From positions 115,213-179,212 of the forward strand of contig NZ_QNVT01000011.1 of the NCBI RefSeq assembly GCF_003385515.1: DNA of 64,000 bases, written 5' to 3'. Under the pieces are notes generated by a model. That model did not search any database. It saw only the letters and a program-made list of their open reading frames with translations, and was not told the DNA's origin. This stretch comes from Chryseobacterium pennae (GTDB lineage Bacteria; Bacteroidota; Bacteroidia; Flavobacteriales; Weeksellaceae). This document shows positions 44,743 to 53,945 of this stretch, piece by piece (the stretch's first letter is position 1; each line of letters begins with the position of its first letter). A program made the position numbers and the translations under genes.

Positions 44743-46155
44743 ATGAAAATTAAAAATATAGCATATATCGCATTCATTTCAGGAACAGCAGTTTCTTGTG
44801 GGGTTCAAAAGTATGAACAGCCTGAAGTGAAGATGCCTGAAGCTTTCAGAGCTGACAGTATCGTGGTTGAGCAGAATGAAAACATCGCAAAAATCGGTTA
44901 CAAAGATTTTTTCAAAGATCCGGTGTTAGTAGGATTGATTGATAAAGCGATGATTCAGAATAATGATCTTCAGGTAGCTTTAAAGCAGATAGAATTTGCT
45001 TCATTAGCATATACGCAAAGCAAATGGGGGAATGTTCCTACCATCAATGCTACTACAAACGGCAGTGTCAGCCGTGCTTCAGACAATAGTATGAACGGAA
45101 TGATGGGCAGACAGTTTACAGGGAAGAGGTATACGGAAGACTATACGACAGCACTCAATTTTTCGTGGGAAGCTGATATCTGGGGAAAGATCAAAGGAAG
45201 AAAGGAGCAGGCGTTGGCTGATTATCTTAAAACTCAGGAAGCAGCAAAAGCGGTAAAAACACAAGTGGTGGCTGCTGTAGTTCAGGGGTATTACAATCTT
45301 CTGATGCTGGATACTCAGTTGGAAATCACAAAATCTAATCTCACCTATGCTGATAATACCCTGAAGTTTTTAGTGAAACAGCAGGAGCTAGGATTGATTA
45401 CGGCTTTAGCAGTTCAACAGCAGGAAATTGTAAAGGATCAGATCCTGAAAACCATTCCGGCTATTGAAAGTTCTGTGGCTACGCAAGAAAATGCTTTAAG
45501 CTTGTTAACCGGCTCTATGCCTGGGAAAATTGAAAGAAGCTCAAGTCTGAATACTGTTCAGTCTCCGGATCATATTTCGGCAGGAATTCCGTCAGAATTA
45601 TTAAGCTACAGACCTGATGTAAAAACAGCAGAGCTGGAAGTAAGAAAGAGTGCTGCAGCTATTCATGTGGCCAAAATGAGTATGTATCCGTCATTGAATA
45701 TTACAGCTCAGGGCGGAGTAAATGCTTTTCAGATCAGCAAATGGTTCAGTATTCCGGGATCTCTTTTCGGAATGGCTGCAGGAGCTATTGCTCAGCCTAT
45801 TTTGAATGGTAAACAGTTGAAAACCCAGTATGAACAGTCTAAAGTACTGGCAGATCAGGCTGAAATAAGCTTTAAGCAGTCTGTTTTAAGTGCGGTAGGA
45901 GAGGTTTCCGATGCATTGGTGCAGATTCAGAAGCTGGAAGAACAGCAGAAAATCGCTGAAGGATTAGTAGTAAAATCTAATGAAGCTGTAAAAAAAGCAG
46001 ATGTATTATTTAAATACAATTCGGCAACGTATGTAGAGGTGATTATGACCCAAACCAATAAGCTTAATGCTGAATTGGAACTGGCTTCTCTGAAAGCTCA
46101 ACGATTGAATGCAATCACAGCGCTGTACCGCTCTGTAGGAGGTGGATGGCAATAA
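44743..46155 (+). CDS. Outer membrane efflux channel (TolC/OprM family)
   Basis: 470 residues from ATG 44743 (an earlier in-frame ATG at 44713 overlaps the pump gene). A signal sequence ends in AVSCG, consistent with a lipoprotein like OprM. Two outer membrane efflux repeats of long helices and short strands follow; recognisable blocks are FSWEADIWGKIKGRKEQA, SYRPDVKTAELEVRK and QSVLSAVGEVSDALVQI. The C-terminus ends in YRSVGGGW, typical for the family. It completes the tripartite pump; 17 bases separate it from the RND gene, and a terminator follows. Confidence 0.95.
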   Translation: MKIKNIAYIAFISGTAVSCGVQKYEQPEVKMPEAFRADSIVVEQNENIAKIGYKDFFKDPVLVGLIDKAMIQNNDLQVALKQIEFASLAYTQSKWGNVPTINATTNGSVSRASDNSMNGMMGRQFTGKRYTEDYTTALNFSWEADIWGKIKGRKEQALADYLKTQEAAKAVKTQVVAAVVQGYYNLLMLDTQLEITKSNLTYADNTLKFLVKQQELGLITALAVQQQEIVKDQILKTIPAIESSVATQENALSLLTGSMPGKIERSSSLNTVQSPDHISAGIPSELLSYRPDVKTAELEVRKSAAAIHVAKMSMYPSLNITAQGGVNAFQISKWFSIPGSLFGMAAGAIAQPILNGKQLKTQYEQSKVLADQAEISFKQSVLSAVGEVSDALVQIQKLEEQQKIAEGLVVKSNEAVKKADVLFKYNSATYVEVIMTQTNKLNAELELASLKAQRLNAITALYRSVGGGWQ

Positions 46156-46164
46156 AGTAAAATG

Positions 46165-46200
46165 AAACCTGCTTCGTCTTTAATGATGCAGCAGGTTTTT
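46165..46200 (+). terminator. Terminator of the RND operon
   Basis: Stem AAACCTGCT/AGCAGGTTT with a 16-base loop and a following T-run, ten bases after the channel gene stop and 15 before the next ATG. Confidence 0.75.
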
Positions 46201-46214
46201 AATCTAAAATCATT

Positions 46215-46769
46215 ATGAAGGATACAAATATACAGGAGGGAATCATTTTAATTCCGGATTTCAGCGGATTTACCGAATTTGTGTTCAATACTAAACTTTA
46301 TACAGGAGAATATATTGTAAGACAACTACTATCTACGCTGATTGATATGAATGATCAGTATTTTGAAATTTCTGAAATTGAAGGCGATGCCATTTTATTT
46401 TATCGGTATGATGAAAATCCGTCTTATCAGAATATTTCAAAGATGCTTTGGAAAATGCGTAATGCATTCAACAGAAAAATAAAAGAATTGAGTAAGAGCT
46501 TAAGCACTACGATAGATTTGTCTTTGAAATTTATCGTTCATTATGGTGCCTTTTCGCAATATAATATCGGAAGCTTCAGAAAACTGTATGGCAAACCGAT
46601 TGTAGAAGCCCATCAGTTGTTGAAAAATGGCTGGGCAGAAAAACCTTCTTATGCTTTATTCAGTAATTCTTTTTTAGAAAATACCAGTAATCAGGAAGCT
46701 GGTTTTAATGAAGATCAGCATCATCTGCCGGAAGTGGGCATGATCCATTATTTTGAAACAATAAACTAG
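46215..46769 (+). CDS. DUF2652 family protein (nucleotidyl-cyclase-like fold)
   Basis: 184 residues, cytoplasmic. The opening GIILIPDFSGFTEFV and the later EISEIEGDAILFYRY match DUF2652, a family distantly related to class III adenylate/guanylate cyclases. Asp and Ser at DFSGF and the GDA motif stand where cyclases have metal and substrate residues, but no evidence for cyclase activity is available. It follows the efflux operon across a terminator with the next ATG only 15 bases away, so some read-through coupling is possible. Ends before a second strong terminator. Confidence 0.75.
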   Translation: MKDTNIQEGIILIPDFSGFTEFVFNTKLYTGEYIVRQLLSTLIDMNDQYFEISEIEGDAILFYRYDENPSYQNISKMLWKMRNAFNRKIKELSKSLSTTIDLSLKFIVHYGAFSQYNIGSFRKLYGKPIVEAHQLLKNGWAEKPSYALFSNSFLENTSNQEAGFNEDQHHLPEVGMIHYFETIN

Positions 46770-46814
46770 CATATTTTTTATTTTTTAATCCTTGTAAATT
46801 TGCTATTGCTAGCG

Positions 46815-46840
46815 GCCCGGGTGAGATCCGGGCTTTTTTT
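46815..46840 (+). terminator. Terminator after the DUF2652 gene
   Basis: GC-rich stem GCCCGG/CCGGGC, loop GTGAGAT, then seven Ts, 46 bases after the stop. Confidence 0.85.
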
Positions 46841-47093
46841 ATGGGTAAAATGAATATATATATGTTAAAGTTTGGTTAATGGAAATTATCGCAATTCTAA
46901 TTTTTTTGACTATATATTATTAATAAGGGTTTTTAATTGTTTTTTTTGTCTTAATAACTGTTATTTTTTTAAATTATTTTTAAAATTGGGTTTTGTAAAC
47001 TGTTAAAAACTAGAGGTTTATTTCGTTCTCTAATTTTTTTGATGTAACAAATGTTAGAGTATAGTGGTCTTATAGATAAAACTAAGATTTCAC
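46841..47093. other. AT-rich promoter region of the TonB-type receptor gene
   Basis: Very AT-rich (long T-runs), no ORF. TTTG motifs are present but I could not fix one TTTG/TAnnTTTG pair. Includes the whole space between the terminator and the receptor start. Confidence 0.35.
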
Positions 47094-49277
47094 ATGAAAA
47101 GAATATTACTTTCTATAGCAGCATTAACAGGTTCTCTGGCGTTGGCTCAGACACAGGCCCCAGATCCGGCTGCTAAGGATACTGCAAAGGGAAATGCAAA
47201 AGAGATAGAAGCAGTTACCATTGTAGCAAGAAAACCAACCGTAGAGTCTAAAGTAGACCGAACTGTTTTTAATGTGGCGAACAGCGCTATTGTAGCAGGA
47301 AATACAACTTGGGATGTTCTGAGAATGACTCCATTGGTAAGTATTGATAATAATGATGCCGTAAAAGCCGAAGGTCAGACGGTGACAGTTTATATCAATG
47401 ACCGAAAATCAGTGTTTACAGGAAAAGAATTAAAAGAATATCTTAAAACGATTCCGGCAGATAATCTATTGAAGATTGAAGTGATTACAAGCCCGTCTTC
47501 AAGATATGAAGCTTCCGGTTCTGTTATCAATATTGTGTTGAAGAAACGTGATGATGAAGGATTAAAAGGGAGTATCTCATTAAGTAACAGACATAGTACA
47601 AAGAATTCTCAATATTCCAATTTCAACCTCAATTATCATAAGAAGAAATTTACGCAAACCCTGATTGGAAGTTATTCTAATAATAATTATGTACAAAAAG
47701 GGTCCAGTAATATTGTGTTTTATGCGGACAACAAGCTGAATAGAGATTTAAACTATCAAACCATATCCAGAAGTGAAACGCCATCCCTTTCCTCTACTTC
47801 CGAATTTGAGCTTAATGATAAAAATAATATAGGGCTTGTTCTTGAATATTATCAAAGCAGAGGTTTATCCTCATCAGATACAGAGGGGAGAGAATATGAT
47901 AATCTGAAAAAGGATTTTATTGATTATCATCAGGCTCAAAATGCGAATACTTTTTACCGTAATCTGGGCACGAATGCTTTTTATAAATATTATGATAAAG
48001 AAAAAAACAGAATTCTGGACATTAATCTAGGAACCAATTATTCCGGAAATAATAATAATGAATTCATCAATAAAACAATATTGAACGATCCGAATATTAA
48101 AGAAATAGGATCAATAAATAATGGACAGATGCGTAATTATTATCTGAAAGTAGATTATACCCAGCCATTAGGTAAATCCTGGGGAACGATTGAAATAGGG
48201 GCAAAAACGGAATTCAACAATCATGTAATTCCTAATAATCTTTATGGATACAGTTTGGGAACTTCTGAATATGCAGGGCTCTCGACAAGGGATAAATTCC
48301 ATTATGAGGATAATATTACTTCTGCATATGCCAACTATAGCAAAACATTTTTCAAGAAATTGGAAACCAGGATAGGGCTTCGATATGAATATATTGATTT
48401 TAAAGTAAGACAAGATGTAGCAGGAACCGAAAGAAAAGACGGCTATGGTACTTTTCTTCCTAATTTATTGCTGAAATATAATTTTTCAGATAAATATGAT
48501 CTGAGTCTTACCTACGACCGTAAAATATGGAGACCCTGGTATTCGGAATTTAATCCTTTTTTAACTCCATCTATTGACGGAACCTATTCCAGAGGAAATA
48601 TGGATCTGAATCCTAATCCTAACGACAGGCTTTATCTGAAGTTTGGAATCCTGAAAAAGTATTTTATTTCTGCAAGATATATGCATACCAATCAGGATTA
48701 CTGGACTACTTATTCCAGTGAAGGAGGAAGAAATGTATCTTTCCCTGGAAATTTCAATGGGAAAGTTGAGAAATATTATATTTTTGCCAATACCAATCAG
48801 AATTTTCTTAAAAATAAGCTGAATCTGAATGTTGGATTCGGTTGGTATTATATTGATAATCATGATTTCAACTTGAAGAATGATATCGGAGGGAGAGCAT
48901 ATATCAATTATTGGGGTGGTTCTGCCAATCTTTCTTATACCAACCTTTTCAATAAAAATATTAACCTGAGTGCCTGGATGGAAATCTCCAATCAGAATAA
49001 TGGAAATACTCAAGCCAATAATACCAACGTATTCCATAATATTTCCATTACAAAAATATTTCCTAAAACCCAGATGGAAGCCAGTATACAGCTGATGAAT
49101 ATCTTTAAAAGACCTTATTCTGATGACATCACTTACAATCAGGGCGGAACAGTGAGAAGATATGAATTATGGGATTGGTATGGAGTGAATATTACTTTTG
49201 TAAAGCGTTTCGGAAACCAGAAGGTGAAAGAAAATACCAAAACAGATGTTGAGAAAAATGCAGGAAGTGCAAAATAA
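47094..49277 (+). CDS. TonB-dependent receptor-like outer membrane beta-barrel protein
   Basis: 727 residues. Signal peptide ends at ALAQ. A short linker is followed by a plug-like domain (ATTxV-type motif EIEAVTIVARKPTVESKVDR, then TWDVLRMTPLVSIDNN, VTVYINDRKSVFTGKELKEY and IEVITSPSSRYEASGSVINI), and from about residue 160 a large barrel (SLSNRHSTKNSQYSNFNLNY, and so on). This matches the flavobacterial outer-membrane-receptor family lacking the usual carboxypeptidase-like N-terminal extension. No SusD-like partner is next to it, so the ligand is more likely a siderophore, peptide or metal complex than a polysaccharide; that is inference. Confidence 0.88.
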   Translation: MKRILLSIAALTGSLALAQTQAPDPAAKDTAKGNAKEIEAVTIVARKPTVESKVDRTVFNVANSAIVAGNTTWDVLRMTPLVSIDNNDAVKAEGQTVTVYINDRKSVFTGKELKEYLKTIPADNLLKIEVITSPSSRYEASGSVINIVLKKRDDEGLKGSISLSNRHSTKNSQYSNFNLNYHKKKFTQTLIGSYSNNNYVQKGSSNIVFYADNKLNRDLNYQTISRSETPSLSSTSEFELNDKNNIGLVLEYYQSRGLSSSDTEGREYDNLKKDFIDYHQAQNANTFYRNLGTNAFYKYYDKEKNRILDINLGTNYSGNNNNEFINKTILNDPNIKEIGSINNGQMRNYYLKVDYTQPLGKSWGTIEIGAKTEFNNHVIPNNLYGYSLGTSEYAGLSTRDKFHYEDNITSAYANYSKTFFKKLETRIGLRYEYIDFKVRQDVAGTERKDGYGTFLPNLLLKYNFSDKYDLSLTYDRKIWRPWYSEFNPFLTPSIDGTYSRGNMDLNPNPNDRLYLKFGILKKYFISARYMHTNQDYWTTYSSEGGRNVSFPGNFNGKVEKYYIFANTNQNFLKNKLNLNVGFGWYYIDNHDFNLKNDIGGRAYINYWGGSANLSYTNLFNKNINLSAWMEISNQNNGNTQANNTNVFHNISITKIFPKTQMEASIQLMNIFKRPYSDDITYNQGGTVRRYELWDWYGVNITFVKRFGNQKVKENTKTDVEKNAGSAK

Positions 49278-49300
49278 AAAAAGTTAGTTCAATATAAAAG

Positions 49301-49328
49301 CAGGTTTCAGTTTTGGAATCTGTTTTTT
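49301..49328 (+). terminator. Terminator after the TonB-type receptor
   Basis: Stem CAGGTTTC/GGAATCTG (two G-T wobbles), loop AGTTTT, six Ts, 23 bases after the stop. Confidence 0.65.
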
Positions 49329-49395
49329 ATTGATGACAGGATATGATTTTTCTTGGCTATATCATTACATATACTTAAGTTTGTGAAAAATAACC

Positions 49396-49785
49396 ATGAA
49401 AAAAACAACATTAAGCTTTATTGTTGCAGCTGGATTAATTTTAGGGACAGCTGCTCTATTCGGTCAGAAACCATCTGACGTAATGACTGAAAATTCCATT
49501 CATTTAGCTGAAAATAATACAGGTAGCGGTATTGAAGGTACCTGGAAAATCCATAAAATAGATGGTCAGAAAGTTGAAAATGATTTAACAAAGACATTTG
49601 CTCCTGGTGGTGTAATGATTAGCAAACAAGGGCGTGCTAGCAAAAAAACAAAATGGAAAATGGAAAACGGAAAACTTTGTGTAAATGAAGTGGGAGACGA
49701 TTTTTCTTGTTGCGAATATAAAGTCACAAAAACTACTTTGACTTATACTATTATGGGGAGTGAGCTAAGTTTTATTCGCAAATAG
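49396..49785 (+). CDS. Secreted lipocalin-like protein
   Basis: 129 residues. Signal peptide to about ALFGQ (residue 24). The mature part has the start of a lipocalin-like fold (IEGTWKIHKIDGQKVEND) and short strands including ISKQGRASKKTKWKMENGKL, here as ISKQGRASKK and TKWKMENGKL, and CEYKVTKTTLTYTIMGSEL. Two adjacent Cys (SCCEY) are notable. Such small lipocalin-like proteins are common and of unknown ligand. Located in the periplasm or outside. Confidence 0.65.
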   Translation: MKKTTLSFIVAAGLILGTAALFGQKPSDVMTENSIHLAENNTGSGIEGTWKIHKIDGQKVENDLTKTFAPGGVMISKQGRASKKTKWKMENGKLCVNEVGDDFSCCEYKVTKTTLTYTIMGSELSFIRK

Positions 49786-49820
49786 TTTTAAGAAAATACA
49801 TTAAAATTTGATATAAAAAA

Positions 49821-49840
49821 TGCCCGAGTTTAGTCGGGCA
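49821..49840. terminator. Bidirectional terminator between convergent genes
   Basis: Stem TGCCCGA/TCGGGCA, loop GTTTAG. Ts follow on both strands (TTCGTTTT on plus, TTTTTT on minus), serving the lipocalin-like gene and the GH3 gene. Confidence 0.8.
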
Positions 49841-49866
49841 TTCGTTTTAGAAATATATAAGTAAGG

Positions 49867-52125
49867 TTACTTCAGTGTAAACTTCACCTTCGTTTTAATA
49901 GCATCTGAAGAATTTCCGATTTGAGCTTCAAAATCTCCAGGTTCAGCTACCCAGTCGTGCTTCTGAGCATCAAAGAAACTTAAAGCAGATTTGTCAATAG
50001 TGAAAGTCACATCTTTTTGCTCTCCAGGATTTAAATACACCTTTTCAAATCCTTTCAATTCTTTGGCAGGACGTGGAACAGATGATTTTGAATCACTGAT
50101 GTAAAGCTGGGCAACTTCTGCTCCGGCTTTCTTTCCTGTATTTTTAACCGTTACCGTAAAAGTAATGGTATCGTTTAGTGATAGGGTGTTTTTATCTGCT
50201 GTAGCTTTTCTAAACTCAAAAGTGGTATAACTTAATCCATGTCCGAAGCTGAAAAGAGGTTTGATGTTTTTGGTATCATGCCAACGGTATCCTACCAATA
50301 TGCCTTCGTTGTAAGTGATATTGATCGGGTTTTTCTGATCTTTTCCTTTTCCTGCAGCCAATTCATCTTTCTGACCGGGATATTCTCCAAGCTGATGTGC
50401 TGAATTATCTTCAAGCTTTACAGGGAAGGTAAACGGAAGCTTTCCTGATGGGTTGGCATCACCAGCTAAAATAGAAGCGATGGAATTTCCAGCTTCAGAA
50501 CCTAAATACCACGACTGTAAAACGGTTGGAACTTCTTTAATCCAAGGCATGGCAACAGCATTTCCCGAAACTAAAACTACAGCCATGTTTTTATTTGCTT
50601 TGGCTAAAGCTGTAATTACATTATCCTGATTATATGGCAATCCATAGCTTTTTCTGTCGTTTCCTTCACTGTCCTGAAAGTCTGCTTTATTCAGTCCGCC
50701 AACAAAAATTACATAGTCAGATTTTTTGGCTAATGCTACAGCTTCATTTAAAAGTTCAGCATCAGAACGGGTATCTTTTAAATCCTGTCCGGATTTTACC
50801 CCATTGTATTCGCCACCAATATCTCCTACATATCCTCTGGCATACTGGACATCGGACTGTTTTCCAAATCTTGATTTTATCCCATCTAAAGGAAGGGTTT
50901 CATATTTTACCTTTAATGAAGATGAACCACCACCAACGGTCATGATTTTAATGGCATTTTCACCAATAACTGCAATTTTCTTGGCCTTATTGATGTCAAT
51001 AGGAAGTACATTCCCCTGATTTTTTAACAGAACAATTCCTTCTTCTCCAATTTCTTTGGCTACAGCCTTATGTTCTTCAGAAGCGATATTCCCGAAAGGT
51101 TTATTTCGGTTCATTGTAGTTTTGTAGGCAAGACGAAGCAGTCTGGTTACCTTGTCATCCAATTCTTTCGTTCCTACTTTTCCTGCTTTAATCAGATCCA
51201 GATAAGGTTTTGCCAGATAATAATTATCATAGGCATTTTTGGTTCCGGCAGAAAGGCCATTCGTCCATGAACCAAACTCAAGATCTAATCCGTTATGGAT
51301 GGCCTGTTCGGTATTATTAACAGCACCCCAGTCAGAAACTACTACCCCTTTATAATTCCATTCTTTCTTTAGAATATCATTTAAAAGATATTGATTCTGG
51401 CTGGCATATTGACCTTTATACAAGTCGTAAGCACCCATAATCGTCCAGGAGTCTCCTTCGGTCACTGCTGCTTTGAAAGGCGGAAGGTAGATTTCATATA
51501 ATGTTCTGTCATCCACATTTACATTACTGGTATGGCGGAACATTTCCTGATTATTCAGAGCAAAATGTTTTACAGAAGTTGCCACACCATTAGATTGTAC
51601 CCCTTTGATGTAAGGGACCACCATTTTTGAGGTCAGATAAGGATCTTCACCCATGTATTCAAAATTTCTTCCATTCAGAGGAGTTCTGTAAATATTGACA
51701 CCAGGTCCCAGCAGAATATCTTTTTTTCTGTAACGGGCTTCTTCTCCCAATGCTTTACCATAGTTCCAGGACATTTTCTTATTCCAGGTAGCAGATAAAG
51801 CGGTTAGGGCAGGGTAGGCGATAATGGAGTCGTTGGTCCATCCGGCCTGATCCCATTCGTCCCACATTACTTCAGGACGTACCCCATGAGGTCCGTCAGT
51901 CGTCCAGAATTCAGGAATTCCTAATCTTGGAACACCTGGAGAACTGAATTTTGACTGTGCGTGAAGCATGGCTACTTTCTCTTCCAGCGTCATTCTGGAA
52001 AGAGCATCCTGAATACGCTGTTCTACAGGTTTCGATTCATCTAAATAAACGGGAGTCGTGTTCTGGGCCATATAAGAAACAGAAATAAAGGTGAATAAAC
52101 TTACAATGGCGGTTTTCTTTAACAT
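49867..52125 (-). CDS. bglX: Periplasmic beta-glucosidase, glycoside hydrolase family 3
   Basis: 752 residues, the BglX length. Signal peptide ends at YMAQ. GH3 N-terminal domain: MTLEEKVAMLHAQ, the substrate-binding block WTTDGPHGVRPEV, KHFALNNQE and the nucleophile in VVVSDWGAV (Asp265). A GH3 C-terminal alpha/beta sandwich follows (KKIAVIGENAIKIMTVGGGS; YVIFVGGLNKADFQDSEGND), then a fibronectin-III-like domain to the end. It should release glucose from beta-linked oligosaccharides in the periplasm. Not in a polysaccharide utilisation locus as far as visible; it stands alone. Confidence 0.95.
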   Translation of the reverse strand: MLKKTAIVSLFTFISVSYMAQNTTPVYLDESKPVEQRIQDALSRMTLEEKVAMLHAQSKFSSPGVPRLGIPEFWTTDGPHGVRPEVMWDEWDQAGWTNDSIIAYPALTALSATWNKKMSWNYGKALGEEARYRKKDILLGPGVNIYRTPLNGRNFEYMGEDPYLTSKMVVPYIKGVQSNGVATSVKHFALNNQEMFRHTSNVNVDDRTLYEIYLPPFKAAVTEGDSWTIMGAYDLYKGQYASQNQYLLNDILKKEWNYKGVVVSDWGAVNNTEQAIHNGLDLEFGSWTNGLSAGTKNAYDNYYLAKPYLDLIKAGKVGTKELDDKVTRLLRLAYKTTMNRNKPFGNIASEEHKAVAKEIGEEGIVLLKNQGNVLPIDINKAKKIAVIGENAIKIMTVGGGSSSLKVKYETLPLDGIKSRFGKQSDVQYARGYVGDIGGEYNGVKSGQDLKDTRSDAELLNEAVALAKKSDYVIFVGGLNKADFQDSEGNDRKSYGLPYNQDNVITALAKANKNMAVVLVSGNAVAMPWIKEVPTVLQSWYLGSEAGNSIASILAGDANPSGKLPFTFPVKLEDNSAHQLGEYPGQKDELAAGKGKDQKNPINITYNEGILVGYRWHDTKNIKPLFSFGHGLSYTTFEFRKATADKNTLSLNDTITFTVTVKNTGKKAGAEVAQLYISDSKSSVPRPAKELKGFEKVYLNPGEQKDVTFTIDKSALSFFDAQKHDWVAEPGDFEAQIGNSSDAIKTKVKFTLK

Positions 52126-52212
52126 ATTGCCTTATTATTGGATTGAAGCAAAAATAAACAAAATATTTATATTATCTCAAATTGAGAAAATAAATTTTAA
52201 GGCATAAAAAAA

Positions 52213-52234
52213 CTGCCTACAAAATTGCTGACAG
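52213..52234 (-). terminator. Weak terminator-like hairpin after metQ
   Basis: Five-bp stem CTGCC/GACAG (one wobble) with a T-run on either side; on the minus strand TTTTTTT follows. It lies 157 bases past metQ. Short stem, so support is weak. Confidence 0.3.
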
Positions 52235-52390
52235 AATTTTTTTAGAAGGGAAAGATATTATAGGCGGATAGGCTGGGTATGTGAGATTTGAGGTCAATAA
52301 TCAATATTGCTTCATAAGTGAATCGTCAATGATTAGTGAAAGGATAACAACCTTAAACTATAAACCCCGAACTTCGCATCCTGAACCGCA

Positions 52391-53197
52391 TTACCATCCT
52401 TTTACGGCTCCTCCTTTAAAAACTTCAAGGGCTTTCTTTTCCACTTCGTCCGATTGATAAGCTTTAACAAAGTTTTTTACCTTCTGACTATTCTTATTAT
52501 CCTGTCTTGTCACGACAAGGTTAACATAAGGGGAATCTTTATCTTCTTTAAATATCCCTTGCTTTTCCGAATCCAATCCGGCCTGTGCTGCAAAGTTATT
52601 ATTGATAATTCCTACTACAACATCTCTGTCATCCAAAACCCTTGGGATTTGTGCCCCTTCAATTTCCATAATTTTCAATTGTTTCGGATTTTCTGTGATG
52701 TCGGTAACCTTTGGAAGTAATCCAACTCCCGCTCTTAGTTTCAGCAAACCATTTTTTTGTAATAGAAGTAAAGAACGGCCACCATTGGTAGGATCATTGG
52801 GAATAACAATAGTGCTCTCATTCTGCAACTGACTAAGATTTTGGATCTTCTTTGAATAAGCTATGATAGGATAGACAAATGTATTTCCTACAACAGCAAG
52901 ATTATATCCTCTTTGTTTTGACTGTTCAGCTAAATAAGGAGCATGCTGAAAAGCATTGGCATCAATATCTCCGTTCATCAGAGCTTCATTGGGAACAACA
53001 TAATCATTGAAAGGAATAAGTTCTACTTCAAGATTATACTTTTCCTTTGCTACCTTTTTAGCGACTTCAGCCACTTCCTGTTCCGGTCCGTAGGTAATTC
53101 CAACTCTGATAAAATTCGGATCATCTTTTCTTCCTGAGCAAGCACTGAAAAGTAATACTCCAGCAGTAATTAAACCTAAAATATTTATTTTTTTCAT
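52391..53197 (-). CDS. metQ: D-methionine ABC transporter, substrate-binding lipoprotein
   Basis: 268 residues. Lipobox FSAC with Cys20. Family blocks of the MetQ/NlpA group: IRVGITYGPEQEVAEVAKKV, ELIPFNDYVVPNEALMNGDI, DANAFQHAPYLAEQSKQRG and NDPTNGGRSLLLLQKNGLL. It binds methionine in the periplasm for import by MetN-MetI. Third gene of the met transporter set, 91 bases after metI. Confidence 0.95.
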   Translation of the reverse strand: MKKINILGLITAGVLLFSACSGRKDDPNFIRVGITYGPEQEVAEVAKKVAKEKYNLEVELIPFNDYVVPNEALMNGDIDANAFQHAPYLAEQSKQRGYNLAVVGNTFVYPIIAYSKKIQNLSQLQNESTIVIPNDPTNGGRSLLLLQKNGLLKLRAGVGLLPKVTDITENPKQLKIMEIEGAQIPRVLDDRDVVVGIINNNFAAQAGLDSEKQGIFKEDKDSPYVNLVVTRQDNKNSQKVKNFVKAYQSDEVEKKALEVFKGGAVKGW

Positions 53198-53288
53198 TCT
53201 ATTCTTTTTAAATTGTAAAGAAGTTCCAACAGTAAAATCACAAAATCAAAATTATCTCTCTTGCTCTAAAACTCTAAAACCCTCAAAC

Positions 53289-53945
53289 TTATCTATGGTC
53301 AAATTTCTTAGATAATCTATCTCCCATAAACTGGATGATAAATACCAAAAGCACAAGTAATACCAATACCGTATTCATAATGACAATATCATAACCGATA
53401 TATCCATATTGGTAACCAACCTGACCAAGACCACCTGCTCCTACAGCTCCACCCATTGCAGAATACCCCACCAGTGTAATTAAAGTGATCGCAGCATTAT
53501 TGATTAATGAAGGAAGCGCTTCCGGAAGTAAAACCTTTCTGATAATCTGCAAAGGAGAAGCTCCCAATGCTCTCGCAGTTTCTATTAATCCATGAGGAAC
53601 TTCAATAAGGCTGTTTTCTACCAATCTTGCAATAAACGGTGCTGCTCCAACGCTTAACGGAACCAAAGCTGCATTCACTCCAATAGATGTTCCTGCCAAA
53701 ATCCTTGTAAAAGGAATCATCCACACAATTAAAATAATGAACGGAATGGCACGGAAAATATTTACAATAATGGATAACGTTCTATAATATACTGCATTTT
53801 CCAGCAGTTGTCCTTTTCTTGTTAAAAATAACAGAATACCAACCGGAAGTCCCAGAACGAAACCAAAAAATCCTGACACGAATGTCATATAAACCGTTTC
53901 CCAGGTTCCTTTTGCCAAAAGGGCAAGTACTGCATCACTAAGCAT
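53289..53945 (-). CDS. metI: Methionine ABC transporter permease
   Basis: 218 residues, the normal MetI length, with five hydrophobic segments. The ABC-permease EAA loop is visible as ETARALGASPLQIIRKVLLP. The last coding bases of metN overlap its start by eight bases, showing translational coupling. Transports methionine across the inner membrane with MetN and MetQ. Confidence 0.95.
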   Translation of the reverse strand: MLSDAVLALLAKGTWETVYMTFVSGFFGFVLGLPVGILLFLTRKGQLLENAVYYRTLSIIVNIFRAIPFIILIVWMIPFTRILAGTSIGVNAALVPLSVGAAPFIARLVENSLIEVPHGLIETARALGASPLQIIRKVLLPEALPSLINNAAITLITLVGYSAMGGAVGAGGLGQVGYQYGYIGYDIVIMNTVLVLLVLLVFIIQFMGDRLSKKFDHR